Of a DNA stretch of 64,000 nucleotides, positions 1-11,800 are shown one piece after another; within the stretch, counting starts at the first letter, position 1; each line of letters opens with the position of its first letter. Origin of the DNA: Spirodela intermedia (Eukaryota > Streptophyta > Magnoliopsida > Alismatales > Araceae); NCBI GenBank assembly GCA_902729315.2, contig LR746270.1:4178501-4242500 (forward strand), given 5' to 3'. The notes below the pieces were generated by a model. That model did no database searches and was not told where the DNA came from. It saw nothing but the letters and a program-made list of their open reading frames with translations. The position numbers and the translations under genes are program-made.

Positions 1-292
1 AGTGGATACCAGAAATTTGATTGTTTTTTATGTATGTTAGGTGCCGGTCGTGTGTTTCTTCTTTTAGGATTGAATTGATTTTGGCTCTTTGTGCCGAACC
101 TTGAGGTGCTGACCAACTTTCTATAGTCTCCTTTCGAAGACAATATTATGTGAATAAATATTGGCGAGGCACCAATTTACAGAGTGTTCAAGTTGCACAT
201 TCTTAGATGCATCCGAATCACATGCATATTTCACCTGGTTTAGGAACATTTTTCTTCCCTCTTGTAAAGTTTCTTTTCCTCACTTTTTTCAG
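1..292 (+). other. Partial intron of the CCC1 gene
   Basis: This is the sequence upstream of the last CCC1 exon. It ends in a pyrimidine tract and the acceptor AG at 291-292. No coding segment is visible in it, so it is read as the 3' part of the last intron. Positions 108-292 were copied to 1884 onward (see the pseudogene entry). Confidence 0.75.
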
Positions 293-1383
293 CCAATCAA
301 GTCCATCCGAAAAACTGGTATCCAATCCCCCTTATATTCTGTCGTCCGTGGGGAAAGTTGCCTGAGAATGTTCCCTGCCATCCAAAGCTTGCTGACTTTG
401 CCAACTGTATGAAGAAAAAGGGCAGAGGGATGACCATATTTGCGTCGATCATTGACGGAGACTACTATGAGCAAGCTGAGGATGCTAAACTGGCTTGCCA
501 TCAGCTCAGCACATACATCGATTACAAGCGTTGTGAAGGTGTAGCTGAGATAGTTGTAGCACCCACCATGTCTGATGGCTTCCGAGGTATTGTCCAAACC
601 ATGGGCCTTGGAAACCTGAAGCCAAACATCGTTGTTATGAGGTATCCAGAGATATGGCGTCGTGAGAACCTTATCCAGATTCCATCCACCTTCGTTAGCA
701 TTATAAATGACTGCATCGTTGCCAATAAAGCTGTCGTCATTGTGAAGGGCCTTGATGAGTGGCCTGGTGAGTACCAAAAGCAATATGGCACAATCGACCT
801 CTACTGGATTGTGAGGGACGGGGGACTCATGCTACTCTTGTCCCAGCTGCTGCTCACAAAAGAGAGTTTTGAGAGCTGTAAGATCCAAGTTTTCTGCATT
901 GCTGAGGAGGATACAGAGGCCGAGGAGCTAAAAGCTGATGTGAAGAAATTCCTCTACGACCTTCGCATGCAAGCGGAAGTCATTGTTGTGACAATGAAGT
1001 CATGGGAGGCTCATGTCGATGGGGCACCTCAGCAAGATGACTCGATGGAGGCATTTACAAGCGCACAGCGGCGGATTGCCGCCTATCTTGCTGACATGAA
1101 AGAGACATCTCAGAGAGAGGGTAAGCCTTTAATGGCGGATGGAAAATCGGTGGTCGTAAATGAGCAGCAGGTGGACAAATTCCTCTACACGACGTTGAAA
1201 TTAAACTCGACAATTCTGCGGTACTCGCGCATGGCTGCAGTGGTTCTTGTGAGCCTCCCTCCGCCACCTGTGCATCATCCTGCATATTTTTATATGGAGT
1301 ACATGGATCTACTGGTTGAGAATGTGCCGAGGCTGTTGATGGTGAGAGGATATCGTAGAGATGTGGTCACCCTCTTCACTTAG
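293..1383 (+). CDS. CCC1: Cation-chloride cotransporter CCC1, last exon (C-terminal 362 residues)
   Basis: This is the C-terminal cytosolic domain of a plant SLC12-type cation-chloride cotransporter, which moves Na+/K+ with Cl- across endomembrane or plasma membrane. The exon opens after the acceptor AG at 291-292, is read in frame from 295, and ends at TAG 1381-1383. The first in-frame ATG is at 358, but the exon plainly begins earlier with NQVHPKNWYPIPLIFCRPWG. Family landmarks are LPENVPCHPKLADFANCMKK, the segment GLGNLKPNIVVMRYPEIWRR, YGTIDLYWIVRDGGLMLLLS, and the terminal GYRRDVVTLFT. The reading frame is intact and near-identical to remembered rice and Arabidopsis CCC1. The transmembrane part lies outside the window. 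The gene is followed by a decayed duplicate of its own junction. Confidence 0.95.
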
Positions 1384-1883
1384 CTGTCGCTGGTTTTCGC
1401 GGCTCGCTCTTGCGATTGAAGTGAAATTCATCTCCACCCCTCTCTTACTCCATTTTTCCTCCAATTTAGGTGCTCCATTTCTCATTGATTCTTGAAATTG
1501 GAAATGATTTGTATCAAAGAAAACCTTGATATATTCTTTTTTTAACCCCCCCCCCCCATTGTGGGAGGGGGGGAATCTTTACCCTTTGCTCGGCTGGACA
1601 TGCGAGCGCATAGGGCATAGGCCCTTGTGTAATACCATAGCTAGCTTGGTGGCGAAATGTACCGAATAACTCGAGCCTTGGCTGGGTTGCAACCACTGTT
1701 CCTGTTTACCGATGGTGGGGAGGAAGAAAAACGAGTTGGTCATCCGGGCGTGCATCTATTTTTCAGGGCATCAAGGAACAAATATTCACTCATGTCATCT
1801 CCTGGCCTGCAAAATTGGAACAAAACTGGACAATATGATCTTAGAGTTTTGACAAATGATGCATGAGAGTTGATGAGTTCGAT
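1384..1883 (+). other. CCC1 3' UTR and downstream spacer
   Basis: There is no coding sequence here. The 3' UTR probably occupies the first few hundred bases. It contains a C-run/G-run foldback at 1546-1573. No canonical AATAAA signal is obvious near the stop codon. Confidence 0.5.
1546..1573. repeat. C12/G7 foldback in the CCC1 3' region
   Basis: A run of 12 C (1546-1557) is followed by ATTGTGGGA and seven G (1567-1573). The two arms can pair as a short GC-only hairpin, or form i-motif/G-rich structures. It lies about 165 bases after the CCC1 stop codon. Run length may be affected by sequencing error. Confidence 0.6.
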
Positions 1884-2199
1884 GCTGACCAACTTTCTAC
1901 TGCAGACAATATTATGTGAATGAATATCGGCGAGGCGCCCATTTACAGAGTGTTGAAGCTGCACATCCTTAGATGCATCCGAATCACATGTGCCTATTTC
2001 ACCTCGTTTGGGAACGTTTTTTATTCCTCTTGTAAGTTTCTTTTCCTCACTTTTTTCAGCCAATCAAGTCCACCGAAAAAACTGGTATCCAATTCCCCTT
2101 ATATTCATTCTGTCGTCCGTATGACTTTGCCCTCCAGAGTTTGCTGACTTTGCCAACCGTATGAAGTAAAAGAGCAGAGGGATGACAGACAATATTTGT
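1884..2199 (+). pseudogene. Decayed duplicate of the CCC1 last-intron/exon junction
   Basis: This stretch is a diverged copy of 108-440. It repeats the intron end (GCTGACCAACTTTCTA, AATATTATGTGAAT), the acceptor TTTTTTCAG and the start of the coding exon (encoding NQVH then NWYPIPLIF). It cannot be coding. It has lost the segment for the WGKLPENVPCHP region, carries small indels, and changes ATGAAGAAAAAG to ATGAAGTAAAAG, giving a stop. Homology ends soon after the equivalent of CKKKGRGM. The intron part is retained, so this is a DNA-level local duplication and not a retrocopy. Confidence 0.85.
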
Positions 2200-3367
2200 T
2201 ACTGCCATATCCTGCCTTGCAGCGGCAGCTCACGAGGCAGACTAAGCCGTTCAATCAGCTGACCCATTGCCTCTATTGCCCTCAACCCCGCGTAAAGAGT
2301 AGCTTCCCCTGTCCATTCTTGATCGCTCCTGATGCAGCCCCAGGAATGGGGTGGGCGGCACCCCTCTGACAAAAGAGAAGCGGGTCATTGATCGCCCTGT
2401 GATTATTGTTAAACGTTTACGTTTCAGAGACTTACAGATCAGACTGGTCGGCGACGTCGCCGCATCCATCTCAATGTGGAACAAAAAGATTGGACTAGGT
2501 TTGTGCATGTATTGGAACAAAAGTCGTCATAAACGCGAGAACCTCTACAGAAGCGACGAACGGGAGGCGCGCCTGTTGTTGGCAGGGAGGAACTGTCAGT
2601 CTCTTTGGCGACCAAAACCTGGATCGACGTCGCTTCTCGACCCATCTGGACTGGAATGAATTAGATACCCACGATCGAGGACGTCCCCTTCCGGCTTAGC
2701 CGGCATAGCTTGTGGATAACTCTGTAGGCAAGGATGGGCCCTTTGGTCCTGTCGCCGGCGTCACGATTTCTTCGTGAGCGCGGTGGAGAGGATTCCCCAA
2801 ACGCCCGTCCGAGCCGCGTGAAACTCGCGGAAGCCCGCGAGAATAAAGAAAAAGGAGGCGGAGATTCTGCAGGACTCTCTCCTTATCTGTTACTCTCACG
2901 AGTAGTAGTACTTCTCACCCGCTCGTACTACCACTCTCAGGACAATTGGCGTTAGTACACTTACAGCAGTAGCAGCGGAAGTCCCAACAACCTACCGATC
3001 CGGATGATCGACGGACGAGGGGACTGAAGCAAGCTGCAGACCTCATCAGGCATTTCACTCGTCCTTTTTCAGGTGCCCATCTCTTCTACCACCATCGCAG
3101 TCGGCGACAGAAGGAGAATCCCTTCTTCAAGAAGAAGGGGCACGTAAATCGATAGGTAGGCGATACTCACCCTAATTGTGACGAAGCTCAATTGACATGG
3201 CATGGGTTTGCTAACTACCTTGCTTGTTAAAGGAGGAGAGAATGAAAGGAGTAAGAGGTTGAGGCCGTCCCCACTCCGCATCGTTGAGTCGATTAAAAAA
3301 AAGGAATAGGGGGGCTCTTGCTTGTCAACTTCCCCCGGGCCCACGAATAGACCGCAAGGACGCATGC
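2200..3367. other. Intergenic region and GRDP promoter
   Basis: I see no gene here. Open frames at 2351-2659 and 2696-2899 match nothing I know and overlap on both strands. The part nearest 3367 is the presumed GRDP promoter. Confidence 0.5.
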
Positions 3368-3374
3368 TATAAAT
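3368..3374 (+). promoter_or_regulatory. TATA box of the GRDP gene
   Basis: TATAAAT lies in the context GCTATAAATTTGG, about 30 bases before the likely transcription start near 3400 and upstream of a CTT-rich leader. The spacing and the downstream 5' UTR exon support it. Confidence 0.6.
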
Positions 3375-3399
3375 TTGGAGGTGATGACCAGCTCGGAGA

Positions 3400-4039
3400 G
3401 AACACAAGCAAGCTAGTTGACCTCACCTGGAAATTTCTCTGCGGCTTCTTCGTCTTCTTCGTCTTCTTCTTCTTCTTCTTCTTCTTCTTTCTCCTCGCCA
3501 ATTCCAGCTTTCTTTCTTCTCAGGTAAGGACTCCCTGTCCTTCGTACGTACTGACTGCGATCAGGTTCCCAACTTTTCTGCGCGTGCTTCCATTCTGTAC
3601 TCCTGGTCCCTCTTCCTTTTTCTCCGGATGAGTAACGACTACGTACGATAGATCGTTTCTTCTTTCTCGAGCGCGCGTCGGTCGATTTTCTCGAAACCTT
3701 GGCCTCATAAGCTTCTCGCTTGTAACTGGAAAAACGAGCATAGGGGAGGGGGGAAGGAAGAGAGGGTGGACGATAGAGGGCACGAGTGTGGAAGGAGTTA
3801 AGGCTCCTATTTTCATGCCCGTTTTACATAAACCCATCAGTTTTTACTCGAGTTGCGCTATTCACGATCAATCTCCGGCCAAATCTTTAGATCACACAAG
3901 GAGTTCTAGCGGAGAATATAGTAAACAGACTATTAAATAATTTCCCGGCTCTCTTTTGTCTTCTTTAATTGCAGCGCGGAGCTTTTGATTCGGCGTCCTC
4001 ACCCAATTCGATTAGTCGATCGAGAATTGGCTCTGGGAA
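3400..4039 (+). other. GRDP 5' UTR with a leader intron
   Basis: The first non-coding exon runs from about 3400 to 3523 and ends at the strong donor CAG|GTAAGG. The leader intron is 3524-3974, ending TTTAATTGCAG. The UTR resumes at 3975 and runs to the ATG at 4040. The first exon carries a CTT/CGT repeat, common in plant leaders. Leader introns often raise expression in plants; that role is inference here. Confidence 0.65.
3446..3493 (+). repeat. CTT trinucleotide repeat in the GRDP leader
   Basis: An imperfect (CTT)n with CGT interruptions, about 48 bases, lies just downstream of the TATA box. CTT/GAA repeats are frequent in plant 5' UTRs. Confidence 0.8.
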
Positions 4040-7000
4040 ATGGACAGGGCGCAGGAGCTGGAGTGGCAGGAGGCACAGAGGATAGCCATAAGTGTGGACC
4101 TGGTCGCCACAGCTAAGCTCCAGGTCAAGTTCCTAGAAGCTGTGGACAAGAGGCGGTCCCTATATGATGGCCCTGTGCTAAACAGCGCGATCTACAGGTA
4201 ACCAGTTCGCAGAATTTAGATTAGCCATTATTCAAGTATTCGTATTAGCCTCCCTAATTTATTCTGCGAGTGCGGACTCTGGCTACCTAGCCACATATAG
4301 CTAGCTACGTAAAGATTGCTCGGGGGGGATGTTGCCAATAATTCTTGCTCCTTATTGCTGGTTACTGCGTACAGTGCTGTAGAGAGAGTCTCCAATGAGC
4401 ATAAGCTTTCCCATGCGAAGGGTGATTGGGTTGCTCTGCTGTCTAGACTAGTAATCCTATACATGTGTACTTGTTGCCAATTGCCAACGGACTGCATGGA
4501 GACTAACTAGCACAAATGTCAACGCTTGGTCAATGAGGATCATGAAAGTAGCTCTAAGATTTGTGCCCAACATCTCGAATTTTCCATACAGAATTTCCCT
4601 CAATCTACTGATGTATGGATGCTAAAACCATTAGGTACAAAAACTGCTGGCTTCCCCTGCTTGCAAAACAAGATGAATCAGAGACAGAGGTTCCTCTGGT
4701 TGTACCTCTTGACTGTGAGTGGATATGGCATTGCCATCGCCTCAACCCGGTAGGTTATTTTTTAAGAACTTTTCGTACACCTCAACTGTGTTCGTCACTC
4801 AGATTTACGACTTGTTTCCGTCTTCTTGTATTACCGCGTCTTTCTTGCGTGAAGGTCCAATACAAGAAGGATTGTGAGAGAGTTTTTGGAAGGATCCTGA
4901 GCAATAGACACGTGAAGTCTTCTGTTGAAGGACCTTGCCCTCGGGAAGCGGCTGAAATATGGCGGAAGTCATATCCTGATGAGCCTTTTGAGATTGATTA
5001 TATTACTCCATTATCCTGCGGCGATGAGGAGGAATCTTCATCAGAGGTGGAAACCATTAAGTATGACTTGATCTCTGCTGTTAAGAGACAGAGTTCCTTC
5101 TACCATCAGGTAGCCCAAACAATTGTCACCCCCTTTCTATCTGTATCAATGATTGAATCTCTTAATTGCAATCTTGGACGAGAAAACAGATGCATGTGTT
5201 TCTAAGCAATCAAATAAAAGATGTTATCAATCTCCTTCTACCTGATGTGGATTTAGCTCTGTAAAATGCCTCAATCTTGACACATACTCTTCCATCTGTC
5301 TCTGCTTTCATCCTTGTTTCCAGGACAGAAGATTCGACTATATTGAGCTGATATATTATGATACATTCGCAGGAAATTTTGACATACTTTTCAGTTCCAT
5401 CTGAATATATGGAGTGTTCCTCCTCATAGAAATTATAATACTCAACCTTTTGTACCTGCGTTCTTTTATGTTCACTGTTTCTGCTAACTTTGATGCTTTC
5501 AGTCGATTAGCAAGAGAATCACGAGAGATGATCCAATTATATTTTTTTTCGCTGGACAGGTATCAAGGCCAAGTATGCACGACGACCACTTCTTGAAGTA
5601 TGCGTCTGCCAGATATAAGGGGTTCCTGCATCTAATGAGGAGAAGCCAAGAAAGATCGGTGAAACTGTTTCACGTTCCCACGTACGATATTGACCTTATC
5701 TGGCATGCTCATCAATTGCATCCTGAATCTTATTGCAAAGACCTCGTACAAGTTCTTGGAAGGGTGCTAGAGCATGATGACACAGATTCAGACAGATCCA
5801 AAGGGAAGAAACTTGATGTTGGCTTTACTGAAACAACAAGGCGGTGGGAGGAGGCCTTCGGCTTAAGGTACTGGAGGGCGGGGGCGATGAACAGAGGCAA
5901 TATGCCGTCCCCAGTTACTGTCACACCACCGAAGTACATGTCTGAAAGCACCCTACCACAAGTCGAATATCAGAGGTACCTTCAGCTTCCAAAGGTCAAG
6001 GTTATGGAGGTAAGTTTGGGGATGCCTTTCTGGAATTTCTCTTGTTATTTCGATCTCCGATGTCAAAGCTTCTTCTCTGACAGAAGCTAGGAGACTTACT
6101 TTCCTTAGAGTAAGCACCAGAAACCACTGAAATATCAAAGTCATTGGTTTTAGACGATATTTTATAAGCGCACATTCATCCATTTTCCTTTGAACTGCAT
6201 GGCGACCTCATCTTCATTCTTTATGAAGCTTATATCTATGATTGTGGCACTTAATGATTCATAAAAGACTTGTTATCTGGGGGGAAGTTAAAATTCGTGT
6301 TGAGTTTCTGTTGTATTCATTCGTGAGTTTGTATTTCTGTGCCAAAACGCTCCAATTCTCAGGCTACTCTACCCTCTTTTTTTCCGGAGAATTTGTGGTT
6401 ATTAATGTTTCCATGGATGTGTAAATGAAAATTCATGCAAGATTTCTGTTAGATCCTAGGGAATGAAACTTTTTGCGATTCGAAGTCTCCTTTTATGTGA
6501 TATTTCTGCATGCTTTTTAAATTTGTTAAAATGACTTGATCACCAAAAGAGAAATGGCCACATGTTACCAAAATTATCCATGTAAAAATCGCATTTTTTT
6601 TTGGCTCACTAGTTCATTTTCTCGGCAGGTCCTTTTGGAAGTTGTGGGGATAAAAAATTTACCAGATAGTCAGAAAGCCAACTTATCCGTTTCTATCAGA
6701 AAGAAACAATCAGATACATTTTTCGATGACAGTTGCAGACTTACCATTTTTTCTGAATGCGGCGTGAAAAAGGTAGCTTCTTTTCAGTGTGAACCCTGCG
6801 GAGATCTAATTTTGACGGTCATGTCCAATCCGAGCTCAAAATTGTCTATTACAAGACGAAGAACCATAGGGAAGACTGTGCTCTCCCTTTCAGATTTGGT
6901 TGACCTGGATTCAAACCTCTCAATAGACAAATGGTTTGAGTTGAAAACCAGATCAGGAAACGCAGACTCCAAGCCAATATATCTACGCATTGCTGCTTCT

Positions 7001-10000
7001 TTCACTGTTCCAGTTCCTGCACCCCACTTGCTTTACATGGCTGGATTGCATACGTTCTCTGTGGGATACTGCTTCACGCTTCACATAAATCTTCAATTGA
7101 CTAGACGTTGGGCTTGTTTCCATGATGAAAATGGCAATGAAATCATCAGCGTTCAAATGAGGTACACATATATTATAATAGTTTCCATCGAAAAAATGAT
7201 GCCTTTTCAACATGAGAACTGTTTTATGGTGCATGATAAATTTTGACATTTGAATCTTCGTCATATCTTCTTCTTGGAAGAAGCTGTATGAAGGTCAGGA
7301 AAACCAATACATCATTAGGTGTTGGAATTCGGTACATGCTGTTTTACGTTATAGTCTCTTTTTTTGAAAAAACTTTCTGCAGACTAACTGAAGATCAATA
7401 ATTTGATCTTTCCTACTTGGAGGCTTTGTGAAAAGAATGGATAGGGAACTGGATATGTGACTCCTAGGAAATTCAATAGAAATGACATTTTTAACATGGA
7501 ACTCTTTTTTTTACCGTCAAATCTACGAAGTAGTCTTGTAGGTGAAAACGAATTGCGATATTATCCCATTCGGAAGGTAGTATGTGAACGAGATAAATAA
7601 ATGGATACGCTTTTTTTCCACAATTATTCATCACATCCCTGATGGACGATAGTAAAAACGTTTCTTCTAAAGTTGATCCAAATAAGGCGCGCCACTTTTT
7701 CGAATATTTTTCTTCTTTCACAATGGTCGTCTGCCTTCATGTTTTCTCTGTTCTATTTATCAAACATGGTAGAAAGCTCGGCCCCGGATCGATTCATCAG
7801 TATATAGCGTCTTTTGCCTGGGCAGAGTCATATTGAATCAAATGCAATTTATTGGACAAGGGTTGGTTAGCCGAAAGGACGTAGGATTTTGAGATGAGGC
7901 CATGTTCCATTAACCAGTGTCTGTGATGTTTACGTTTTTACTGCATTTCAGGAACCTGAAAAAAAACTTTAATATCTTGATCTGCTAAAAGTAGAGTCCT
8001 CCAACACGTTGCACAGCAGGATCAAAATCCTTGTCAATATGTGGGATCATGGCGCCTCCTTGATCCTTTGGAACTTCTACATGCCTCTTTACCTATGCAT
8101 TGCTTTCGTTGTTTCCCTGTGCGAAATTCCTTTTCGAAAAGGCTATGAGAGGCGCTTTCGAAGTCGGGAATCACGAGCGAATGGTACCACATGTCTAAAC
8201 TTAAAATGAGAAATAAAATTTGTGGCCATAGGCTGTGGCAATGCACATCTATCGAGGAAGGTTTGGAGAGAAACGTCTTTAGATGGCTTTCGCAGGTGAG
8301 CTTAGCATTTTGCTGATAAGTTACTGTATCGAGGATAAATCTTTCCTTGTTTATTTTACGTCGCTTTCTAGCTGCGTGAGATTTGGGTTCATCATGTCTT
8401 GATCGAAAATGATTTGGATCTGTTGGTGGGCTTCGTCAGGAACCCAAGGAACAGGAAGAACTCCACCTCGGAAAGGGAGATTGTCGCAGTGTCGAGACTG
8501 TCTAAGGATACTCGTGTGATGGCAGAATTGAAGGGTAATGTGTGGTCCTTTACCGACTATAATTTTTCCCTCGCACTGGAGAACTTCAACCAAGAAGGGC
8601 ATCTCTTTGAGCTCAAAGGTGGAGGTATCCTGGTGAGCATCTTCCCCACCTTTGAGCTCCTCCCGGTCATTATCTCTTCATGTTTCTGTTGATGCTGAAG
8701 GACACCAATCTCCAATATGGTTTTCGGTTTTATGCAACCTGTGTTAGACATCGGAGGTTTTAGATGGCAACCGTGTAGCCTGGTCTCAGGGGCAATGAAC
8801 GAGCCTTTAGTGCCTGGAAACGTCGACTTGGTTGAGGATAAGTTTCAGTGCCATTGCAGAAACGCGATGGCAAACTGAAAACGAAAAAACTATTTCTCCG
8901 TCTAGTCTTGTGATGACAGAAGCGAGAACTCACTTGGGAGCACTCTACGATGCTGGGTTTGAGTTGAAGTTTGGCTATAGAGTTCCTCACCTTTTCCGCT
9001 TGTGGTGATCTCCTGAGACCATTTTATTTTATTTGTCATTTACACGGACGGGATTGTCTGAAAGAGTCAGACGGAACATGACCCCGAGGAGCGTTGACGC
9101 TTTGAGGGAGGTCATTGGGTTAAGGTTCTGAGGATTGGGACGATGGAATTTCAGTGGCTGGATTGCAGCTTAATAGAATTACGACCAGAATCACTATGCG
9201 GGTCTAGCCGCACAATCTTGTATTTGTGATAATCCTGCAGGCAGCAGGCAAATGCGCTTGAGGACTTCTTCCAGGCCCAGTAATGGGGACTTATCAAAGA
9301 ATGTACGGCATACGCATAATTCTTTCTTGGCTGACAATGCTTTTTTTTTTTTGGATAGATGAGGCTCTACCTCGGTAGAAAGCTGGAGTTCGATCCTAGA
9401 ACCTGTATGAAGCATCGGACAAATGAGGATGACTTCATAACAGTTGTTCAATTTTCCTCAGAGCATCCATATGGGCAGGCTGTGGCTCTGATCAATGTGA
9501 AATCTGGCTTTGTTAAGGTAGACAGTTTTTAAATCCTCCATGGCACTCGCTTCTTCTTGATTGCACCTTGATAAATCACCTACCTTCTTTCTTTCTCTGT
9601 TTTCTTTCGACGTGAAGGTCAGCGAAGACTGGTTCTTGTTGCCTGGGATCTTGCTGGGATTTATACTTTCAAAAATGAGGAAGAACGGCTACGATTTCAT
9701 TGCTCCCAGTGATGCGAGCACTGTCACAAAAGCTGCTGCGTCTAACGTGAATTCCGAGGGAGGCGTCTCGGGAGATCTGTCTCTGCACTCATCGGGAGGA
9801 GCTAAGGCAGTTCAAGCAGAGAAGAGTGCGGGTTGTGGCTCTGAGTGTGGCGGTGGATGTGGAAACCAGAAGCACCTCAATGGCCACAAGCTTGAGGATG
9901 GAGAAAGCACAGATGGCAACAAGTGCGTCGGTGGAGGATGCTGTGGCCGATGTAGGGGCGGCTGCGGTGGCTGCGGCGGCGGACGTAGAGAAGCGGCGGA

Positions 10001-10208
10001 GGGCGGCGGCTGCGGTGGCTGTGGCGGCGGACGGGGAGAAGGGTTGAAGAGCAGTGGTTGCGGCGGCGGCTGTGGCGGCGGCTGCGGTGGCTGTGGCGGC
10101 GGACGGGAAGAAGGGGTGAAGAGCGGTGGTTGCGGCGGTGGCTGTGGCGGCGGCTGTGGCGGCGGATGCGGCGGTGGCTGTAGTAACGTGGTGAAGGGCG
10201 GCATGTGA
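4040..10208 (+). CDS. GRDP: Glycine-rich domain protein (GRDP1/GRDP2 type, DUF1399)
   Basis: A complete eight-exon model: 4040-4197, 4635-4749, 4855-5109, 5560-6009, 6629-7161, 8440-8632, 9359-9517, 9618-10208. All introns are GT-AG, phases agree throughout, and the total is 2454 nt (817 aa). It starts MDRAQELEWQEAQRIAISVD, like Arabidopsis GRDP1. DUF1399 motifs are CEWIWHCHRLNP (about residue 80) and YDIDLIWHAHQLHPESY (about 220), followed by LEHDDTDSDRSKGKKLD. Exon 5 (residues 327-504) begins VLLEVVGIKNLPDSQ, a C2-like region. Exon 7 holds the GRKLEFDP and SSEHPYGQAVAL blocks. The last about 90 residues are Gly/Cys-rich (GGCGGGCGG units). Arabidopsis GRDPs act in osmotic/ABA response and auxin-linked growth; the molecular mechanism is unclear. 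The longest intron (7162-8439) shows nothing recognisable. The model depends on hand-called splice sites. Confidence 0.92.
9955..10197 (+). repeat. GGC/TGC-rich coding repeat (GRDP glycine-cysteine tail)
   Basis: Tandem GGCGGCGGCTGT-like units encode the Cys/Gly tail. A longer unit of roughly 90 bases is visibly duplicated: a GGCGGACGGGGAGAAGGG block near 10024-10045 and a near-identical GGCGGACGGGAAGAAGGG block near 10098-10120, each followed by GTGAAGAGC-type sequence. The reading frame is kept, so copy number changes would alter tail length without breaking the protein. Confidence 0.8.
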
Positions 10209-10962
10209 GGGTGTGGCGGCGGAGCTTTCAGAGGATGCCTCGTTGCCTCAGCATGCGGTGTGTCCCTTTTCATTCGTGCGTGTGTTGTCTCCAACAGTGT
10301 TACGTTGGTGGGTGGTGTCCATCGTAAATGTGGGAATAAGGATTAGGGGAAGCTGGAATAAGAGATGGAAACTACCAACAGCGTCCCGGCGGTGGCTTTC
10401 ATAGCCGCTTCCATTAATGAAGCCGTCTGTAACTCCTGTTATTCGTGCGAATACACTATGCGTGACCTTTTAACTTCAGAGCGAAGACCTGTTTGCCCGC
10501 ACGAGAGGGCTGTGGATGATAGGGGAGAAGAAGGCCGGGGGGCGGTTTGCGTGAGGTGCGGTCTGTTCTACGCTGTGGGTCGCGATGGATTTGGCCGACA
10601 GCGCAGTGTCGTCTCTCCGACGAGCGTAACAACAGATCGCGACTGCGACAACATGTCGCGCGGTGCGGTAGAGCTTCTTCATCTCGATGAGCTGGCATCC
10701 CGGATTGGTGGTCGATTGCGCACATGATTTTCAGATGAGAGGGAGACGACGACCACCGCCGCAAATCCACATGATTTTCAGATGAGAGGGACGACGACCA
10801 CCGCCGCAGCTACAAATTGATATAGAATACGTCCCATGCATTTGACTGGTTCGGGAAACAACACAGCACCCGCTTCCGCGTGGGTGTGGCGAGTCGGGGA
10901 AGAAGGCAAAGGTGGTGGCGGATCGCACGGGCGAGGAGATGAGTCGATGGAACGCGGCCTGA
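10209..10962. other. Convergent 3' ends of GRDP and CYSTM genes
   Basis: This holds the GRDP 3' UTR from the left and the CYSTM 3' UTR from the right. An AATAAG motif near 10335 could serve the GRDP transcript. It also contains the tandem duplication at 10721-10808. The open frame 10365-10727 has no recognisable match. Confidence 0.5.
10721..10808. repeat. Two-copy tandem repeat of about 42 bp
   Basis: Copy 1 is 10721-10763 and copy 2 is 10768-10808. Both read CACATGATTTTCAGATGAGA then GGGA(GAC)GACGACCACCGCCGCA; they differ only by a 2-base indel. The near-identity suggests a recent slippage duplication. Confidence 0.9.
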
Positions 10963-11674
10963 TCAGCTGATGAAGATAATGGAGGGGTCGCAGCAGCACT
11001 CGTCGATCAGGCAGCAACAGCAGACCGCAGCCAGGCTGTCACCATCACGAGAAAAGCGCGAAGTGTCGTCGTTTAGGGTTGGGAGAGGGACGTTTGCTCA
11101 GAAACCAATGGACAAACAGGTTGAGAAAGTGGGGATCACGGATCCGACCGTAGTCACCGATGGACGCATAACAGTTTGTGAAGGGTGATGGGTGATGGGC
11201 GAGGGGCGATGGGCGATGGGTGGGTAGTACGCGAGAAAACCAGGACGCGTAGTTCCGAGGGTTACCAGGGACCGGCGTAAGCGACGGACGGACAGATTTC
11301 TTGAGACCTAGAGAACGGAAATGGGTTGGAGGCGTGCTGGGGAGACTTACCATCCCTCGAGGAAGCCGGATGATCGTTGGGGCGGTGGTGGGGCAGCGTA
11401 CTGCGGCGGCGCCATCACCGGTGGGCCCTGGTAGTACCCTGTCATGTATTCAGTCGTTGACTTACTGTGTTATATTTCTGCGGTTCAATTCTTTGAGATA
11501 ACAGGCAGAGTGGCAGGCGGGATGAAATCAAGAAAACATATCTCCTCCTCTCTTGATTGATGCCGTCTAATTTTCAACACGTCCATTCATCCTTCGGAAG
11601 AAATTAGACTCGTAAACGCTCGTACCTTGCGTGGGGTAAGGGTACGGGTAGGGGTAGCCATGCTTCGGATCCAT
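10963..11674 (-). CDS. CYSTM-family small cysteine-rich membrane protein (69 aa)
   Basis: Three tiny exons on the minus strand: 11674-11626, 11438-11351 and 11035-10963 (stop TGA). Junctions are CAAG|GTACG, GACAG|GG, GGATG|GTAAGT and GTGACAG|C; phases agree and the total is 210 nt. The protein has a Tyr/Pro-rich N terminus (MDPKHGYPYPYPYPTQ), a Pro-rich linker, then the CYSTM core: SSGFLEGC at residues 39-46, LAAVCCCCLIDECCC at 47-61, and a short hydrophobic end. CYSTM proteins are tail-anchored, membrane-associated and often linked to stress response or cell-fate control. It is too fragmented for any long open frame, so simple ORF scans miss it. The exon 3 position exactly matches the intron placement I know for this family. 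Confidence 0.88.
11183..11224. repeat. GGGTGATG minisatellite inside a CYSTM intron
   Basis: About five degenerate GGG(T/C)GATG units occur in a row. They lie within the second CYSTM intron (11036-11350). Confidence 0.75.
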
Positions 11675-11800
11675 CCTCACGACGACGGAGGGTGGGGGGA
11701 GGGGGAGGGACGATGGTCGCTGAGGGTGGTCGGAACAACACCAGGTTCTTAAGACAACAAAGCGAGAGAAGAATAGGAGGGGGGAGCAGCGGACATGGCT

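Noticed and set aside
9812-10294. 160-aa Pro/His-rich minus-strand frame
   Set aside because: It is the shadow of the GGC-rich GRDP tail read in reverse.
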